Part shown: positions 22,657 to 30,767 of the stretch, one piece after another
How the letters are laid out: every line of letters begins with the position of its first letter
Numbering within the stretch: position 1 is the first letter of the stretch
Assembly: GCA_028278405.1 (NCBI GenBank)
Contig: JANQEK010000028.1
Location: 1-37,621, forward strand
DNA: 37,621 nucleotides
Direction: 5' to 3'
DNA from: Nitrospinaceae bacterium
GTDB taxonomy: Bacteria; Nitrospinota; Nitrospinia; Nitrospinales; Nitrospinaceae
Notes under the pieces: model-generated
What the model saw: only the letters and a program-made list of their open reading frames with translations
What the model was told of the DNA's origin: nothing
Databases searched by the model: none
Position numbers and translations under genes: made by a program

Positions 22657-24423
22657 ATGGAAATTCGTTCGATGTGGACAAGGCGTAAGTTAAACCTCCC
22701 CGTTCTCGTGGCCCTGCTTTTCTTCTGGTCGCAGGGGGTGCAGGCGGAATACCAGCAATGGGATTTGGCGGCTGATATCAAAACGCGTTTCAGCACCGGC
22801 TGCTCTTCAGTCTCGGAGTTGATGACGCAAGCGGAACTCCGGGGGCTCGATACCCTTTTGTTTGGTGACCACGACCACAAATCCGTTCAATACGGAGTGC
22901 CTTATGTGGAGCGAATCCTCCGCACTCGTATGGGAAGCCGCTCATTGCTGGATAACGGCGCGGCCACTTACCTGAGCGAGATCAATCAGATCGACAAATC
23001 GGACGACACCCTCGTCCTGATACCCGGAGTTGAAAGTTCACCATTTTACTATTGGACCGGCAGTCCCCTGGATCACAATCTGGTGGCCCATAACTGGGAC
23101 AAACATCTGTTGATCGTCGGTCTTCCCAATTCCCGGGATTACGAAGAACTGCCCACGTTGAACAGCAGTTTCACCACTCGTTACCTGGAAGATGACTATC
23201 TGCTCTTTACGATATTCTGTATCGGTGCCCTAATCGGTTTATACGGTTTTCTAGGGAAACGCTGGCGCGGCATTTCTTTTGTTTTTGCGCTGATCATGAC
23301 CCTGCTGGCGGCCAACGCCCATCCTTTTAAAAGTTCTCCATTCGATCAATACCATGGCGATCAGGGAGTCGAACCCTATCAGTACTTGATTGATTATGCG
23401 GATTCCAAAGGGGCGCTGGTGTTTTGGAACCATTTGGAAATGCCGGTGAACGAAGAGCTCGACAGCGGCCTGATCCAGGTGAAAACCCGGACAGAAAGTC
23501 ACCCGCAGGACCTGTTGCTGACGCAACGTTATACCGGATTCCAGGCAATGAGCGATTCTCCGGTCTCCGCCGTTGAACCCGGGAAAGAATGGGACCAGGT
23601 GCTCATGCAGTATCTCAAAGGCAGGCGGGACCGTCCGGTGTGGGGTTATGGCCCTAACGATTTTCGTTGCGAGGGAAAGAATGGGGATTTTCTGGGCGAT
23701 GTTCGGACCATAGTGCTGACGAGCCGGAAAAGCCGTCCCGCCATGGTGAAAGCTCTTGGAGCGGGACGCATGTATGCCGTGAAACAGGGAGAAGGCAAGA
23801 GCCGCTTGTCGCTGGACTCGTTCGAGCTTATTGATTCCGCCTCAGGAAACCGGGCAGGAATGGGAGGTGAACTCAAAACCGCAGGTCCTCCGGGTATCCA
23901 CTTCAAGTTGAGTATGACCGGGGGTGAATCCGATGTCCGCGCCACGATCCGGCTCATCCATAATGGTAAAGCCGTGAGGCAGGGTTTGCTCAAACTGCCG
24001 TACGAGGGTGTGTGGAGGAATGCGCCTCTTTCACGGCGCGGGTATTACCGGTTACTTGTGGAGGTTGACGCTTACAACCAACTGGTTTCCAATCCCATAT
24101 TTTTCGAGTCCGGACACAGTCCGAGTGCTGATGTGGCTTCTTCAGAGACACAAACCTCAGCAACCCAGGTCACGGAAGAAAAAATGCCTGCTCCCGCAGA
24201 GAAATATGTGGAAGTGACAGGTCGCGTTGTTCGTTTGCGAAAAGGCCCCAGTATTCAGTTTCCGGTCGTAGGAAAAATCAACCGGGGTGAACGGTTGCTG
24301 TTTGTTCGCCGAACGGACGTCATCTGGAACGGCAAAGCCTGGATCGTAATAAAAAAGGAAGATGATCTTGCCTATGTGTGGGAAGGGCTCGTCAAGGAGC
24401 TGCCGCCGGATCAGCGAAACTGA
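22657..24423 (+). CDS. Exported PHP-like domain protein with membrane insert and SH3 domain
   Basis: A 588-residue protein. Residues 1-30 are a signal peptide or anchor ending 'GVQAEY'. From residue 38, 'AADIKTRFSTGCSSVSELMTQA' and 'GLDTLLFGDHDH' follow the order of a PHP phosphoesterase domain, and 'VLIPGVESS', 'VFWNHLEM' and 'GYGPNDF' match later PHP blocks. However, the first metal motif HxH is replaced by I-K-T-R, so the site is incomplete. Two hydrophobic spans (about residues 186-227) are inserted in the middle. A threonine/serine/alanine linker leads to a bacterial SH3 domain (about 517-580: 'VVRLRKGPSIQFPVVGKINRGE'), which often binds cell wall. ATG 22657 is chosen over TTG 22627. The 3' end overlaps the convergent methyltransferase by 13 bases. 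Confidence 0.7.
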   Translation: MEIRSMWTRRKLNLPVLVALLFFWSQGVQAEYQQWDLAADIKTRFSTGCSSVSELMTQAELRGLDTLLFGDHDHKSVQYGVPYVERILRTRMGSRSLLDNGAATYLSEINQIDKSDDTLVLIPGVESSPFYYWTGSPLDHNLVAHNWDKHLLIVGLPNSRDYEELPTLNSSFTTRYLEDDYLLFTIFCIGALIGLYGFLGKRWRGISFVFALIMTLLAANAHPFKSSPFDQYHGDQGVEPYQYLIDYADSKGALVFWNHLEMPVNEELDSGLIQVKTRTESHPQDLLLTQRYTGFQAMSDSPVSAVEPGKEWDQVLMQYLKGRRDRPVWGYGPNDFRCEGKNGDFLGDVRTIVLTSRKSRPAMVKALGAGRMYAVKQGEGKSRLSLDSFELIDSASGNRAGMGGELKTAGPPGIHFKLSMTGGESDVRATIRLIHNGKAVRQGLLKLPYEGVWRNAPLSRRGYYRLLVEVDAYNQLVSNPIFFESGHSPSADVASSETQTSATQVTEEKMPAPAEKYVEVTGRVVRLRKGPSIQFPVVGKINRGERLLFVRRTDVIWNGKAWIVIKKEDDLAYVWEGLVKELPPDQRN

Positions 24424-24959
24424 TTTACCCGCGTTCCCTTGTTCAGCGTGTATAGAAAGAGTGTTTTGTCAGCGTTGACTTTGTCCGGCGTCATGTTCCG
24501 AATGCAGAACCGGTAGCAGAGAATTTTTGCACTGGGTTTGAGCTGTTCGAGGATTTTCGGAAACAGTTGATCGATGGCCTGATGCGTGAGGTAGATAAAT
24601 AAAATGTCGGCTTCGCTGTAATCGGTGTCGTAAATATTAGCGCGCACAATCTTGACTTTGTCCGATACTCCCGCCAGGCGGACCCTTAAATTTGCCAGCC
24701 ATACTTTGATCGGGTCGATTTCAATGCCCGTTCCCGTTAGCCCGTAATCCTTTGCGGCGGTGATCAGCACCCGCCCGTCACCCGAACCCAGATCGATGAT
24801 GCGATCTCCCGTCCTCACTTCACAGAAATCCAATGCGCGTTTCAAATCCCTGCGCGAAATCGGATGCCACGGTGAGCCGAATAAAGCCGGACCGATGACG
24901 ATCAACGCCAATAGTAAAACGGCGGCAAGAGCAAATATTGAAATGAGAGTGCCTGTCAT
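24411..24959 (-). CDS. Membrane-anchored class I SAM-dependent methyltransferase, FAM173-like
   Basis: A 182-residue protein. Residues 3-27 are one hydrophobic span. After 'FGSPWHPISRRDLKRALDF' comes the SAM-binding motif I D56-L-G-S-G-D-G62, then motif II with the acidic 'GIEIDPIKV', and 'ADILFIYLTHQAIDQLFPKILEQLK' in the position of motif IV and the following helix. An N-terminal anchor plus D-L-G-S-G-D-G-R is the arrangement in the FAM173/ATPSC-KMT family, whose eukaryotic members methylate lysines on ATP synthase subunit c and the ADP/ATP carrier; the bacterial substrate is unknown. It starts three bases after the ABC-F stop, with no ribosome binding site of its own, so translation is probably coupled. 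Confidence 0.78.
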   Translation of the reverse strand: MTGTLISIFALAAVLLLALIVIGPALFGSPWHPISRRDLKRALDFCEVRTGDRIIDLGSGDGRVLITAAKDYGLTGTGIEIDPIKVWLANLRVRLAGVSDKVKIVRANIYDTDYSEADILFIYLTHQAIDQLFPKILEQLKPSAKILCYRFCIRNMTPDKVNADKTLFLYTLNKGTRVNQFR

Positions 24960-24962
24960 AGA

Positions 24963-26918
24963 TTATGAAGCAGTCGTGTTTTGAATGTCGTCGATTTTTT
25001 CGGTTAGTAAATCCCATTCCTTCATGAGTTTGCCTTCTTCCCATGTCAGGTTCTTTTGTTTCTCCAGAACTTCCTTGAGCTCTAGCTTCCTACTTTCCTG
25101 ATACAATTCGGAGTCCGCAAGTTTTGTTTCGATGGTTTGTTTTTCGTTCATGATGACTTCCAGTTTTTGCTCGACTCGTTTCAGTTGTTCCTGGAGAGGT
25201 TTGAGCTGCCGGTAGCGCTGATTGCGCGCTTCGGCTTCCTCGCGTTTGCGCTGTTTGTTCTTTTTTGAGGAACTCGTTTTTTCCGGTGCTGTGGTTTCCA
25301 CTTCTTCTGCAGTTTGGGCTTCCGCTTCGCGCGACTTCGCCCATTCGTAATCGGTGTAACTGCCGACATATTCTTTGACGCTCCCGGCATCCACTTCCCA
25401 CACGCGGTCGATGATGCCGTCCAGGAAAAACCGGTCATGTGAGATTGTGACCAATGTGCCTTCGTAATCCTTCAGTGCCGCCGCCAGCATTTCACAGGAT
25501 CGCATGTCGAGATGATTGGTCGGTTCGTCCAACAGTAAAAACGGTGCCGGAGAAGCCAGCATGCGTGCCAGCGACAGGCGCGATCGTTCGCCTCCTGAAA
25601 GCACTGAAACTTTTTTCTGTACGTCATCACCGGAAAACAGAAACGCCCCGAGAATATTCTGTTTGCGTGTGCGCAGCAGATGTCCCGCAACTTCTTCCAG
25701 CGATTCCAGAACCGTATGGCTGCCGTTCAGGGTTTCGATCTGGTGTTGCGCGAAATAAGCGCGCGTGACGTTTGTTCCCAGAATGATGTCGCCCTTGTCG
25801 TACTCGATCACCCCCGCCAGCAATTTCAGTAAGGTGGATTTGCCGGCGCCGTTTTCTCCGACCAAAGCGATCTTGAACCCGCGTTCCACCAGGATGGAGA
25901 AATCACGATACACCGTCACATCACCGTAGCTTTTGCTCAGGTTTTTAACCTCCGCGACCAAGCGGCCGGTGCGTTTCGGTTGCGGAAAACGGAATTGAAT
26001 CGTTTTCGATTGCTGGAAGGTCTCGACTTTATCCATTTTTTCCAGCATCTTGATTTTGCTTTTTACCTGAGTGGCCTTGGTGTTCTTGGCGCGGAAGCGT
26101 TCGATGAACCGCTCCACCTGTTCGATGCGCCGGGACTGGTTGGCGGCTTCCGATTCCAGTTGGGCGATCCGTTCTTCCTTTAGTCTTTCATAGATATCGT
26201 AGTCGCCTGTATAAACACCCAGCCTGCCGCGGTCGAGTTCGATGATGCGGCTCACCAGCGCGTTCAGAAAACGCCGGTCATGGGAGATGAGTAGAATGCT
26301 TCCATCATAATTTTTAAGAAACGATTCCAGCCATATGACCGATTGCAGATCAAGGTGGTTGGTCGGTTCGTCCAACAGGAGTACATCCGGATTCTGCAGC
26401 AGCAAGCGCGCCAGTTCGGCCCGCATGCGCCAGCCACCGGAAAACTGGGAGAGCGGTTGATCCAGTTGATCGATCTTGAAGGACAGCCCGAGAAGAATGG
26501 TTTTGGCGCGGGATTCGCGTTCGTAACCGCCCAGGCGTTCAAACTCGTGCTGCAGGCGGCCGTAACGTTTGCTCCATTCTTCCGGCTCACGCTCGTGATA
26601 ATCCGAATCGTTTTCCAGTTGATTCATTTCCTGTTGCACGTCGCTGAAATGAGAATCGCCGTGCACCACGCGTTCCAACACCGTGCCTTCCGCCACCTGG
26701 AGTTCCTGTTCCAGCATGGCGGCGCGTGCTCCCTTGCGCAAAACGATCTTGCCCTCGTCCAGTTCGCTCTGATTCACAATGGTACGGAAGAGTGTGGTTT
26801 TGCCCATCCCGTTTTCGCCGACCAGGCCGACGCGCTCCTTCGGTCTCAAATGAAAACTGATGTCATCGAACAGCACCTTGGGACCGAATTGCTTTTTGAG
26901 ATTCTGTAAATAAATCAT
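24963..26918 (-). CDS. ABC-F family ATPase
   Basis: A 651-residue protein with two ABC ATPase domains in one chain and no membrane spans. Walker A motifs are GENGMGKTT and GENGAGKST; signature motifs are FSGGWRMR and LSGGERSR; both Walker B motifs read LLLDEPTNHLD. The domains are joined by a charged P-site-type linker (about residues 230-310), and the C-terminal 100 residues form a coiled coil, as in Uup and YdiF-type proteins. ABC-F proteins act on the ribosome, relieving stalled elongation or conferring antibiotic protection. The reading frame extends upstream to 26984, but ATG 26918 gives the family's usual 'MIYLQNLKKQFG' start and avoids overlap with the permease gene. It lies 16 bases downstream of the DppC-like gene. 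Confidence 0.92.
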   Translation of the reverse strand: MIYLQNLKKQFGPKVLFDDISFHLRPKERVGLVGENGMGKTTLFRTIVNQSELDEGKIVLRKGARAAMLEQELQVAEGTVLERVVHGDSHFSDVQQEMNQLENDSDYHEREPEEWSKRYGRLQHEFERLGGYERESRAKTILLGLSFKIDQLDQPLSQFSGGWRMRAELARLLLQNPDVLLLDEPTNHLDLQSVIWLESFLKNYDGSILLISHDRRFLNALVSRIIELDRGRLGVYTGDYDIYERLKEERIAQLESEAANQSRRIEQVERFIERFRAKNTKATQVKSKIKMLEKMDKVETFQQSKTIQFRFPQPKRTGRLVAEVKNLSKSYGDVTVYRDFSILVERGFKIALVGENGAGKSTLLKLLAGVIEYDKGDIILGTNVTRAYFAQHQIETLNGSHTVLESLEEVAGHLLRTRKQNILGAFLFSGDDVQKKVSVLSGGERSRLSLARMLASPAPFLLLDEPTNHLDMRSCEMLAAALKDYEGTLVTISHDRFFLDGIIDRVWEVDAGSVKEYVGSYTDYEWAKSREAEAQTAEEVETTAPEKTSSSKKNKQRKREEAEARNQRYRQLKPLQEQLKRVEQKLEVIMNEKQTIETKLADSELYQESRKLELKEVLEKQKNLTWEEGKLMKEWDLLTEKIDDIQNTTAS

Positions 26919-26934
26919 GGAGTGATGAAACCGA

Positions 26935-27903
26935 TCACCGTTGTTGACGGAGTTTGGGGTTGTAGGCTTCGCGCAGCCCTTCACCGCAGAGATTGAAGGC
27001 TAACACCACGAACAGGATGGTGAATCCCGGTGTGAACGTCAACCACGGCGCGTCAAAGATATAACCCTTGCCGTCGGATAGAATGTTGCCCCAGGTTGCG
27101 TCCGGCGGCTGCACGCCGAAGCCGAGAAAACTGAGCGCCGACTCGGTGAGAATTGCCGTCGCCACGCCGATGGTGGCGGACACCAGGACCGGGGCGATGG
27201 CGTTGGGAACGATATGTTGAAAAATGATGCGCATTTCCGGAATGGCCTGACTGCGCGCAGCCATCACATAATCCTGTTCGCGCAGGGACAGGAATTCGGC
27301 ACGTACCAGACGCGCGGTGCCCATCCAACTGGTGAGGCCGATGACAATCATGATGTTATAAATGCTGGGTGGCAGCAACGCAACCACGGTTAAAATCAGG
27401 AAGAATGTGGGAAAACACAGCATGATGTCGACGAATCGCATGATCAAGGTGTCAATGGAAAGAGGTCCCAACCGGATACGGCCGTAAAATCCAGCCAGCC
27501 CGCCCAGCAGAATGCCGACAAAAACCGAAATGCCCACCGCCACAAAACCGATGGTGAGAGATACCGGTGTGCCCTCCAGCATACGCGAAAACACATCACG
27601 ACCCAGTTCGTCGGTTCCCAGCAGGTAAATGCCGAAGGGTGGTGCGTCTTCCGGTTTGACGAGATTGCTCGTAAAGGGCGTCATGGGTGGTAAAAACTTT
27701 TCGGATAGCCGTACGGTCGCCGGGTCGAATGGCGCGCTGTATTTTGTCAGGAGGATGGCGACGATGGACAGGACGAATAAAAAAACGAGAAACCACAAGC
27801 TGATCACCGCGCTCCGGTTTTTCCGGAACAGGTTCCATTTTTCCTGAAACGGGCTGATTTGCGTTTCCGCTAAAGTGCCGCCGGTTTGCTCTGCCAGATC
27901 CAT
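26935..27903 (-). CDS. Peptide/nickel-type ABC transporter permease, DppC/OppC-like
   Basis: A 322-residue inner-membrane protein. A cytoplasmic N-terminus and first span (about residues 33-55) are followed by a large periplasmic loop containing 'PFGIYLLGTDELGRDVFSRMLEGTPVSL' (key word LGTDELGRDVFSR), typical of DppC. Five further spans surround the EAA loop 'VMAARSQAIPEMRIIFQHIVPNAIAPVL', which contacts the ATPase. It pairs with the DppB-like permease just upstream, separated by 7 bases, with a GAGGAA ribosome binding site. The binding protein and ATPase genes are not in this window, so the substrate (peptide, nickel or other) is not determined. Confidence 0.9.
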   Translation of the reverse strand: MDLAEQTGGTLAETQISPFQEKWNLFRKNRSAVISLWFLVFLFVLSIVAILLTKYSAPFDPATVRLSEKFLPPMTPFTSNLVKPEDAPPFGIYLLGTDELGRDVFSRMLEGTPVSLTIGFVAVGISVFVGILLGGLAGFYGRIRLGPLSIDTLIMRFVDIMLCFPTFFLILTVVALLPPSIYNIMIVIGLTSWMGTARLVRAEFLSLREQDYVMAARSQAIPEMRIIFQHIVPNAIAPVLVSATIGVATAILTESALSFLGFGVQPPDATWGNILSDGKGYIFDAPWLTFTPGFTILFVVLAFNLCGEGLREAYNPKLRQQR

Positions 27904-27910
27904 GAGTTCC

Positions 27911-28873
27911 TCAGTTCAGTTTAATTCTCGGGTCCGCCACCGCATACAAAATGTCCGACAGGAACGTTCCCATCAGAGTCAGAATGGCAGCGATGAAGTT
28001 CAGGGTTAAGATGACAGGGAAGTCCCGGTTCATAATCGCTTCGAAGCCCAGGCGGCCCAGTCCCGGCCAGGAAAAAATGGTTTCGATGATGACCGAACCG
28101 CCGATGAGGCCGGGGATCATCAGGCCGAACATAGTGATGAACGGCAACAGTGCATTGCGCAGGCCGTGTTTGTAAATGACGGTTTCTTCCGACAAACCCT
28201 TGGCGCGGGCGGTGCGGATGTAATCCATGTGAATGACTTCCAGCATCTGCGACCGGACGTAGCGCGACAGTACGGCGATACTCCCGGACGCAAAAATCAG
28301 TGTAGGTATGGTGAGATGCCAGATGCGGTCCATCGACTGAAACCACAGGCCTGCGTCCTCCAGCCCGAACGTGTTGATTCCGATCACCGGAACGTCAAAC
28401 ACCTTCACCATGAAAATGATGCAGATGTACGCCAGAAAGAATCCCGGAAAGGAAATAAGAGTGTAGGACAGCAGAGTTCCTCCCTTGTCCAGCATCGAAC
28501 CGCGTTTGATCGCCGCCTGCACACCGAAGGGAAACGCGATGAACCAGGTAAGCAGCGTGGTCACCAGAAATAATGGAAGCGAGTTGAGAAAGCGGTCCCA
28601 TATTTTTTCCAGGACGGGCTGGTTGTCCTTGAACGATTTCAGTTGACCGGTAAACAGGTCGCGCATCCAGTAGGCGTATTGCGCGTACAGGGGATCGTCG
28701 AGATGGAACGCCGCACGGATGCGGGCGATATCCTCCGGTTTCATGCGCGGATTGGACGGGTCCACCAGGCTGGGGTCGCCGGGTGCGAGATGAACCACCG
28801 AATGCGCGATGATCGAAATAAACACCAGCAGGATCAGCCGTTGGCCGATGTTACGTACCAGAAATGTGGTCAT
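27911..28873 (-). CDS. Peptide/nickel-type ABC transporter permease, DppB/OppB-like
   Basis: A 320-residue inner-membrane protein that begins with a span at about residues 9-30, followed by the 'HLAPGDPSLVDPSNPRM' loop that marks DppB-type permeases. Four or five more spans follow, with the EAA loop 'IRTARAKGLSEETVIYKHGLRNALLPF'. It is the first gene of a minus-strand run that continues with DppC, ABC-F and the methyltransferase. The start is ATG 28873, with no clear ribosome binding site. It diverges from the Nif3-like gene across a 41-base gap, so the two promoters must overlap. Confidence 0.9.
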   Translation of the reverse strand: MTTFLVRNIGQRLILLVFISIIAHSVVHLAPGDPSLVDPSNPRMKPEDIARIRAAFHLDDPLYAQYAYWMRDLFTGQLKSFKDNQPVLEKIWDRFLNSLPLFLVTTLLTWFIAFPFGVQAAIKRGSMLDKGGTLLSYTLISFPGFFLAYICIIFMVKVFDVPVIGINTFGLEDAGLWFQSMDRIWHLTIPTLIFASGSIAVLSRYVRSQMLEVIHMDYIRTARAKGLSEETVIYKHGLRNALLPFITMFGLMIPGLIGGSVIIETIFSWPGLGRLGFEAIMNRDFPVILTLNFIAAILTLMGTFLSDILYAVADPRIKLN

Positions 28874-28880
28874 GGATGGG

Positions 28881-28907
28881 TTGCTTCCGTATAGGTTCTG
28901 CTATAAT
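28881..28907 (+). promoter_or_regulatory. Promoter with perfect TATAAT for the Nif3-like gene
   Basis: TATAAT lies at 28902-28907, with TTGCTT (28881-28886) at a short 15-base spacer. The predicted transcription start is about 28914, one base before the ATG, and there is no Shine-Dalgarno sequence, so the transcript would be leaderless. Confidence 0.55.
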
Positions 28908-28914
28908 CCGTCGC

Positions 28915-29664
28915 ATGGACATTATACAGATCGCCCGCTACCTCGACCAGCTATTGGATATCGAAAACATCAAGGACTCCTCCCGTGCGGTGAACGGCCT
29001 GCAGGTGCAGAATACAGGAGCCGTCCGCAAGGTGGGTCTGGCGGTGGACGCGTGTCAGGCGACCATCGAAATGGCCATCGAGCAGGATTGCCAGATGATG
29101 TTCGTCCACCACGGTATCTTCTGGGGCGGTCTGCAGCCCGTCCAGGGTCCGCATTACGACAAACTATCCATGATGATCCAGGCCAATCTGGGGCTGTACT
29201 CCGCGCATCTGCCGCTGGATATGCACCCTGTTCTCGGCAACAACCGCGCGCTGGCGGATAAGATCGGTCTTGAGCATCCCGAAGTCTTCGGGGAGTATGA
29301 AGGGCAACTCATCGGTCTCAAAGGCCGGGTGAAACGCCAATCGGCAGAGCAGTTGGGCCGGACACTCGAACAGCAATTGGGAGCCCCGGTAAAAGTGATC
29401 GGCGAAGGCGACGTGGAGCGGGTCGGGCTGGTCACCGGCGGTGCGGGGGACATCGTCGGCCAGGCGGTGAAGGAAGAGCTCGATTGCTACATCACCGGGG
29501 AAGGGGCGAACCATCAATATCACGAAGCGATCGAAGGCGGATGCGTGCTCATTTTTGCCGGCCACTACGCGACTGAAACCGGCGGCGTTCAGGCTGTCGG
29601 CAAGCACCTCGAACAACAATTTGGTCTCGAAACCGAATTCCTCGATTATCCGACCGGACTTTAG
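28915..29664 (+). CDS. Nif3-like dinuclear metal center protein
   Basis: A 249-residue protein of the Nif3/YbgI/GTP cyclohydrolase 1 type 2 family. The metal-binding motifs are present: 'MFVHHGIFWGG', 'LPLDMHPVLGNN', and near the C-terminus 'FAGHYATETGGVQAV'. Family members form hexameric toroids with two metal ions per subunit; the physiological reaction is not settled. An upstream in-frame ATG at 28864 would start before the promoter and overlap the divergent permease gene, so ATG 28915 is chosen. It is followed after 6 bases by a membrane-protein gene, probably in the same operon. Confidence 0.92.
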   Translation: MDIIQIARYLDQLLDIENIKDSSRAVNGLQVQNTGAVRKVGLAVDACQATIEMAIEQDCQMMFVHHGIFWGGLQPVQGPHYDKLSMMIQANLGLYSAHLPLDMHPVLGNNRALADKIGLEHPEVFGEYEGQLIGLKGRVKRQSAEQLGRTLEQQLGAPVKVIGEGDVERVGLVTGGAGDIVGQAVKEELDCYITGEGANHQYHEAIEGGCVLIFAGHYATETGGVQAVGKHLEQQFGLETEFLDYPTGL

Positions 29665-29670
29665 GGAATC

Positions 29671-30621
29671 ATGACACAAACTTCTCCCTCCCGTCTCCAG
29701 GCGTTGATGCGAAAAGTACTCTTTATTTTCGCAACCGGGCTCATATTCTGTCTGGTGTCGGAAGGGTTGTTCTACGGCCTGGTGCGTAGAGAGGATTCTT
29801 TCTTCGGCTATATGACGATGGCGGCGCTTTACGGTTGTGCGGCCTGGTTGTTTTTGATTGTCGTGACTTACTTCAACGTTAAAAGCAAAGCCGCTTTGTT
29901 TGTTGCGGCGGGTTTTTTCGGGTGGATGGTCGAAGGTGCACTACTCAACACCACGTACGGCGTACCCGATATGCCTTTTCCCTTGTCGATTCCGGTGACG
30001 GCGCTGTCCTGGCATGCCCTGGTCACGGTCATGTTCGGGTTGTACGCCACACGACTGGCTTTAAGGAAACGCGGCTCGATTTTTCGTTTCGCTATTTTAA
30101 CGGGTATTTTCTGGGGAATATGGGCCGCCACCTGGCGTTCGGCCGATGCCACTATTCAAATCGGGGCGGAAATGTTTTTTCTGTATGGATGCCTCCTGAT
30201 AGCGCTGTTTGTGGCCGGGCATCTGATTTGGGAGAGAATGGCGCGGACGCCTCTGGAGTTCGGCAAAGGAGAGATATGGACGGCGATTGTTGGGACGACG
30301 CTATGGTTTCTTGCGGTTACCGTGCCGCTGCGTCCTATTGCGATATTTGTTTTACCGCCGTTACTGGTCCTGATGTATTTTGTGCTTCAAAAAAACAAAA
30401 CCCGGGAAAGATCCGGGAGCCTGCTTCCTGAATTGGCGGATGACATTCCCCTGTCCCGCTACCTGCCGTTTGCCATGGTTCCACCGATCGCCAGTGTCAT
30501 TTACGCATTCACTGCAACCATCCCAAACCTTGAATACACCATGGTCGCGGTCACGGCGATCACCGGCTGTGTCGGCACGTGGATGTTTGTCGCAAGCGTG
30601 GTCAGGCTTCTAAAATCCTGA
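29671..30621 (+). CDS. Polytopic membrane protein of unknown function
   Basis: A 316-residue protein with about eight or nine hydrophobic spans, distributed along the whole length and separated by short loops, with one longer polar stretch near residues 240-262 containing Lys, Arg and acidic residues. A conserved-looking segment 'GFFGWMVEGALLNTTYG' in the third span region is unusual but I do not recognise the family. ATG 29671 has a weak TAGGGAA upstream and begins 6 bases after the Nif3-like stop, so the two are probably co-transcribed. It converges on the microprotein gene. Confidence 0.8.
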   Translation: MTQTSPSRLQALMRKVLFIFATGLIFCLVSEGLFYGLVRREDSFFGYMTMAALYGCAAWLFLIVVTYFNVKSKAALFVAAGFFGWMVEGALLNTTYGVPDMPFPLSIPVTALSWHALVTVMFGLYATRLALRKRGSIFRFAILTGIFWGIWAATWRSADATIQIGAEMFFLYGCLLIALFVAGHLIWERMARTPLEFGKGEIWTAIVGTTLWFLAVTVPLRPIAIFVLPPLLVLMYFVLQKNKTRERSGSLLPELADDIPLSRYLPFAMVPPIASVIYAFTATIPNLEYTMVAVTAITGCVGTWMFVASVVRLLKS

Positions 30622-30639
30622 ACATCCGAAAATTTACTT

Positions 30640-30756
30640 TTATCTTTTTTTTCTGATTTTTACTGGAACCGGAGCGCCTTTGAGGAGCAGCCAGAGGCTG
30701 GCGGAGAAGAGTAGTATTCCGAGCAGCAGCAGACCATCGATATTTGCGAATGTCAT
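30640..30756 (-). CDS. 38-residue single-span membrane microprotein
   Basis: An open frame from ATG 30756 to TAA 30640 codes for 38 residues. Residues 8-25 are almost purely hydrophobic (many Leu, with a Trp), and the last six residues K-I-R-K-K-R are strongly basic, which predicts a single membrane helix with the C-terminus in the cytoplasm by the positive-inside rule. AAAGGA lies 7 bases before the ATG. It begins 11 bases after the stop codon of the three-repeat PCP_red gene, so co-transcription is likely. Its small size, good ribosome binding site and hydrophobic-then-basic layout argue against a chance frame. No homolog is known to me. Confidence 0.65.
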   Translation of the reverse strand: MTFANIDGLLLLGILLFSASLWLLLKGAPVPVKIRKKR

Positions 30757-30767
30757 AATATTTTCCT

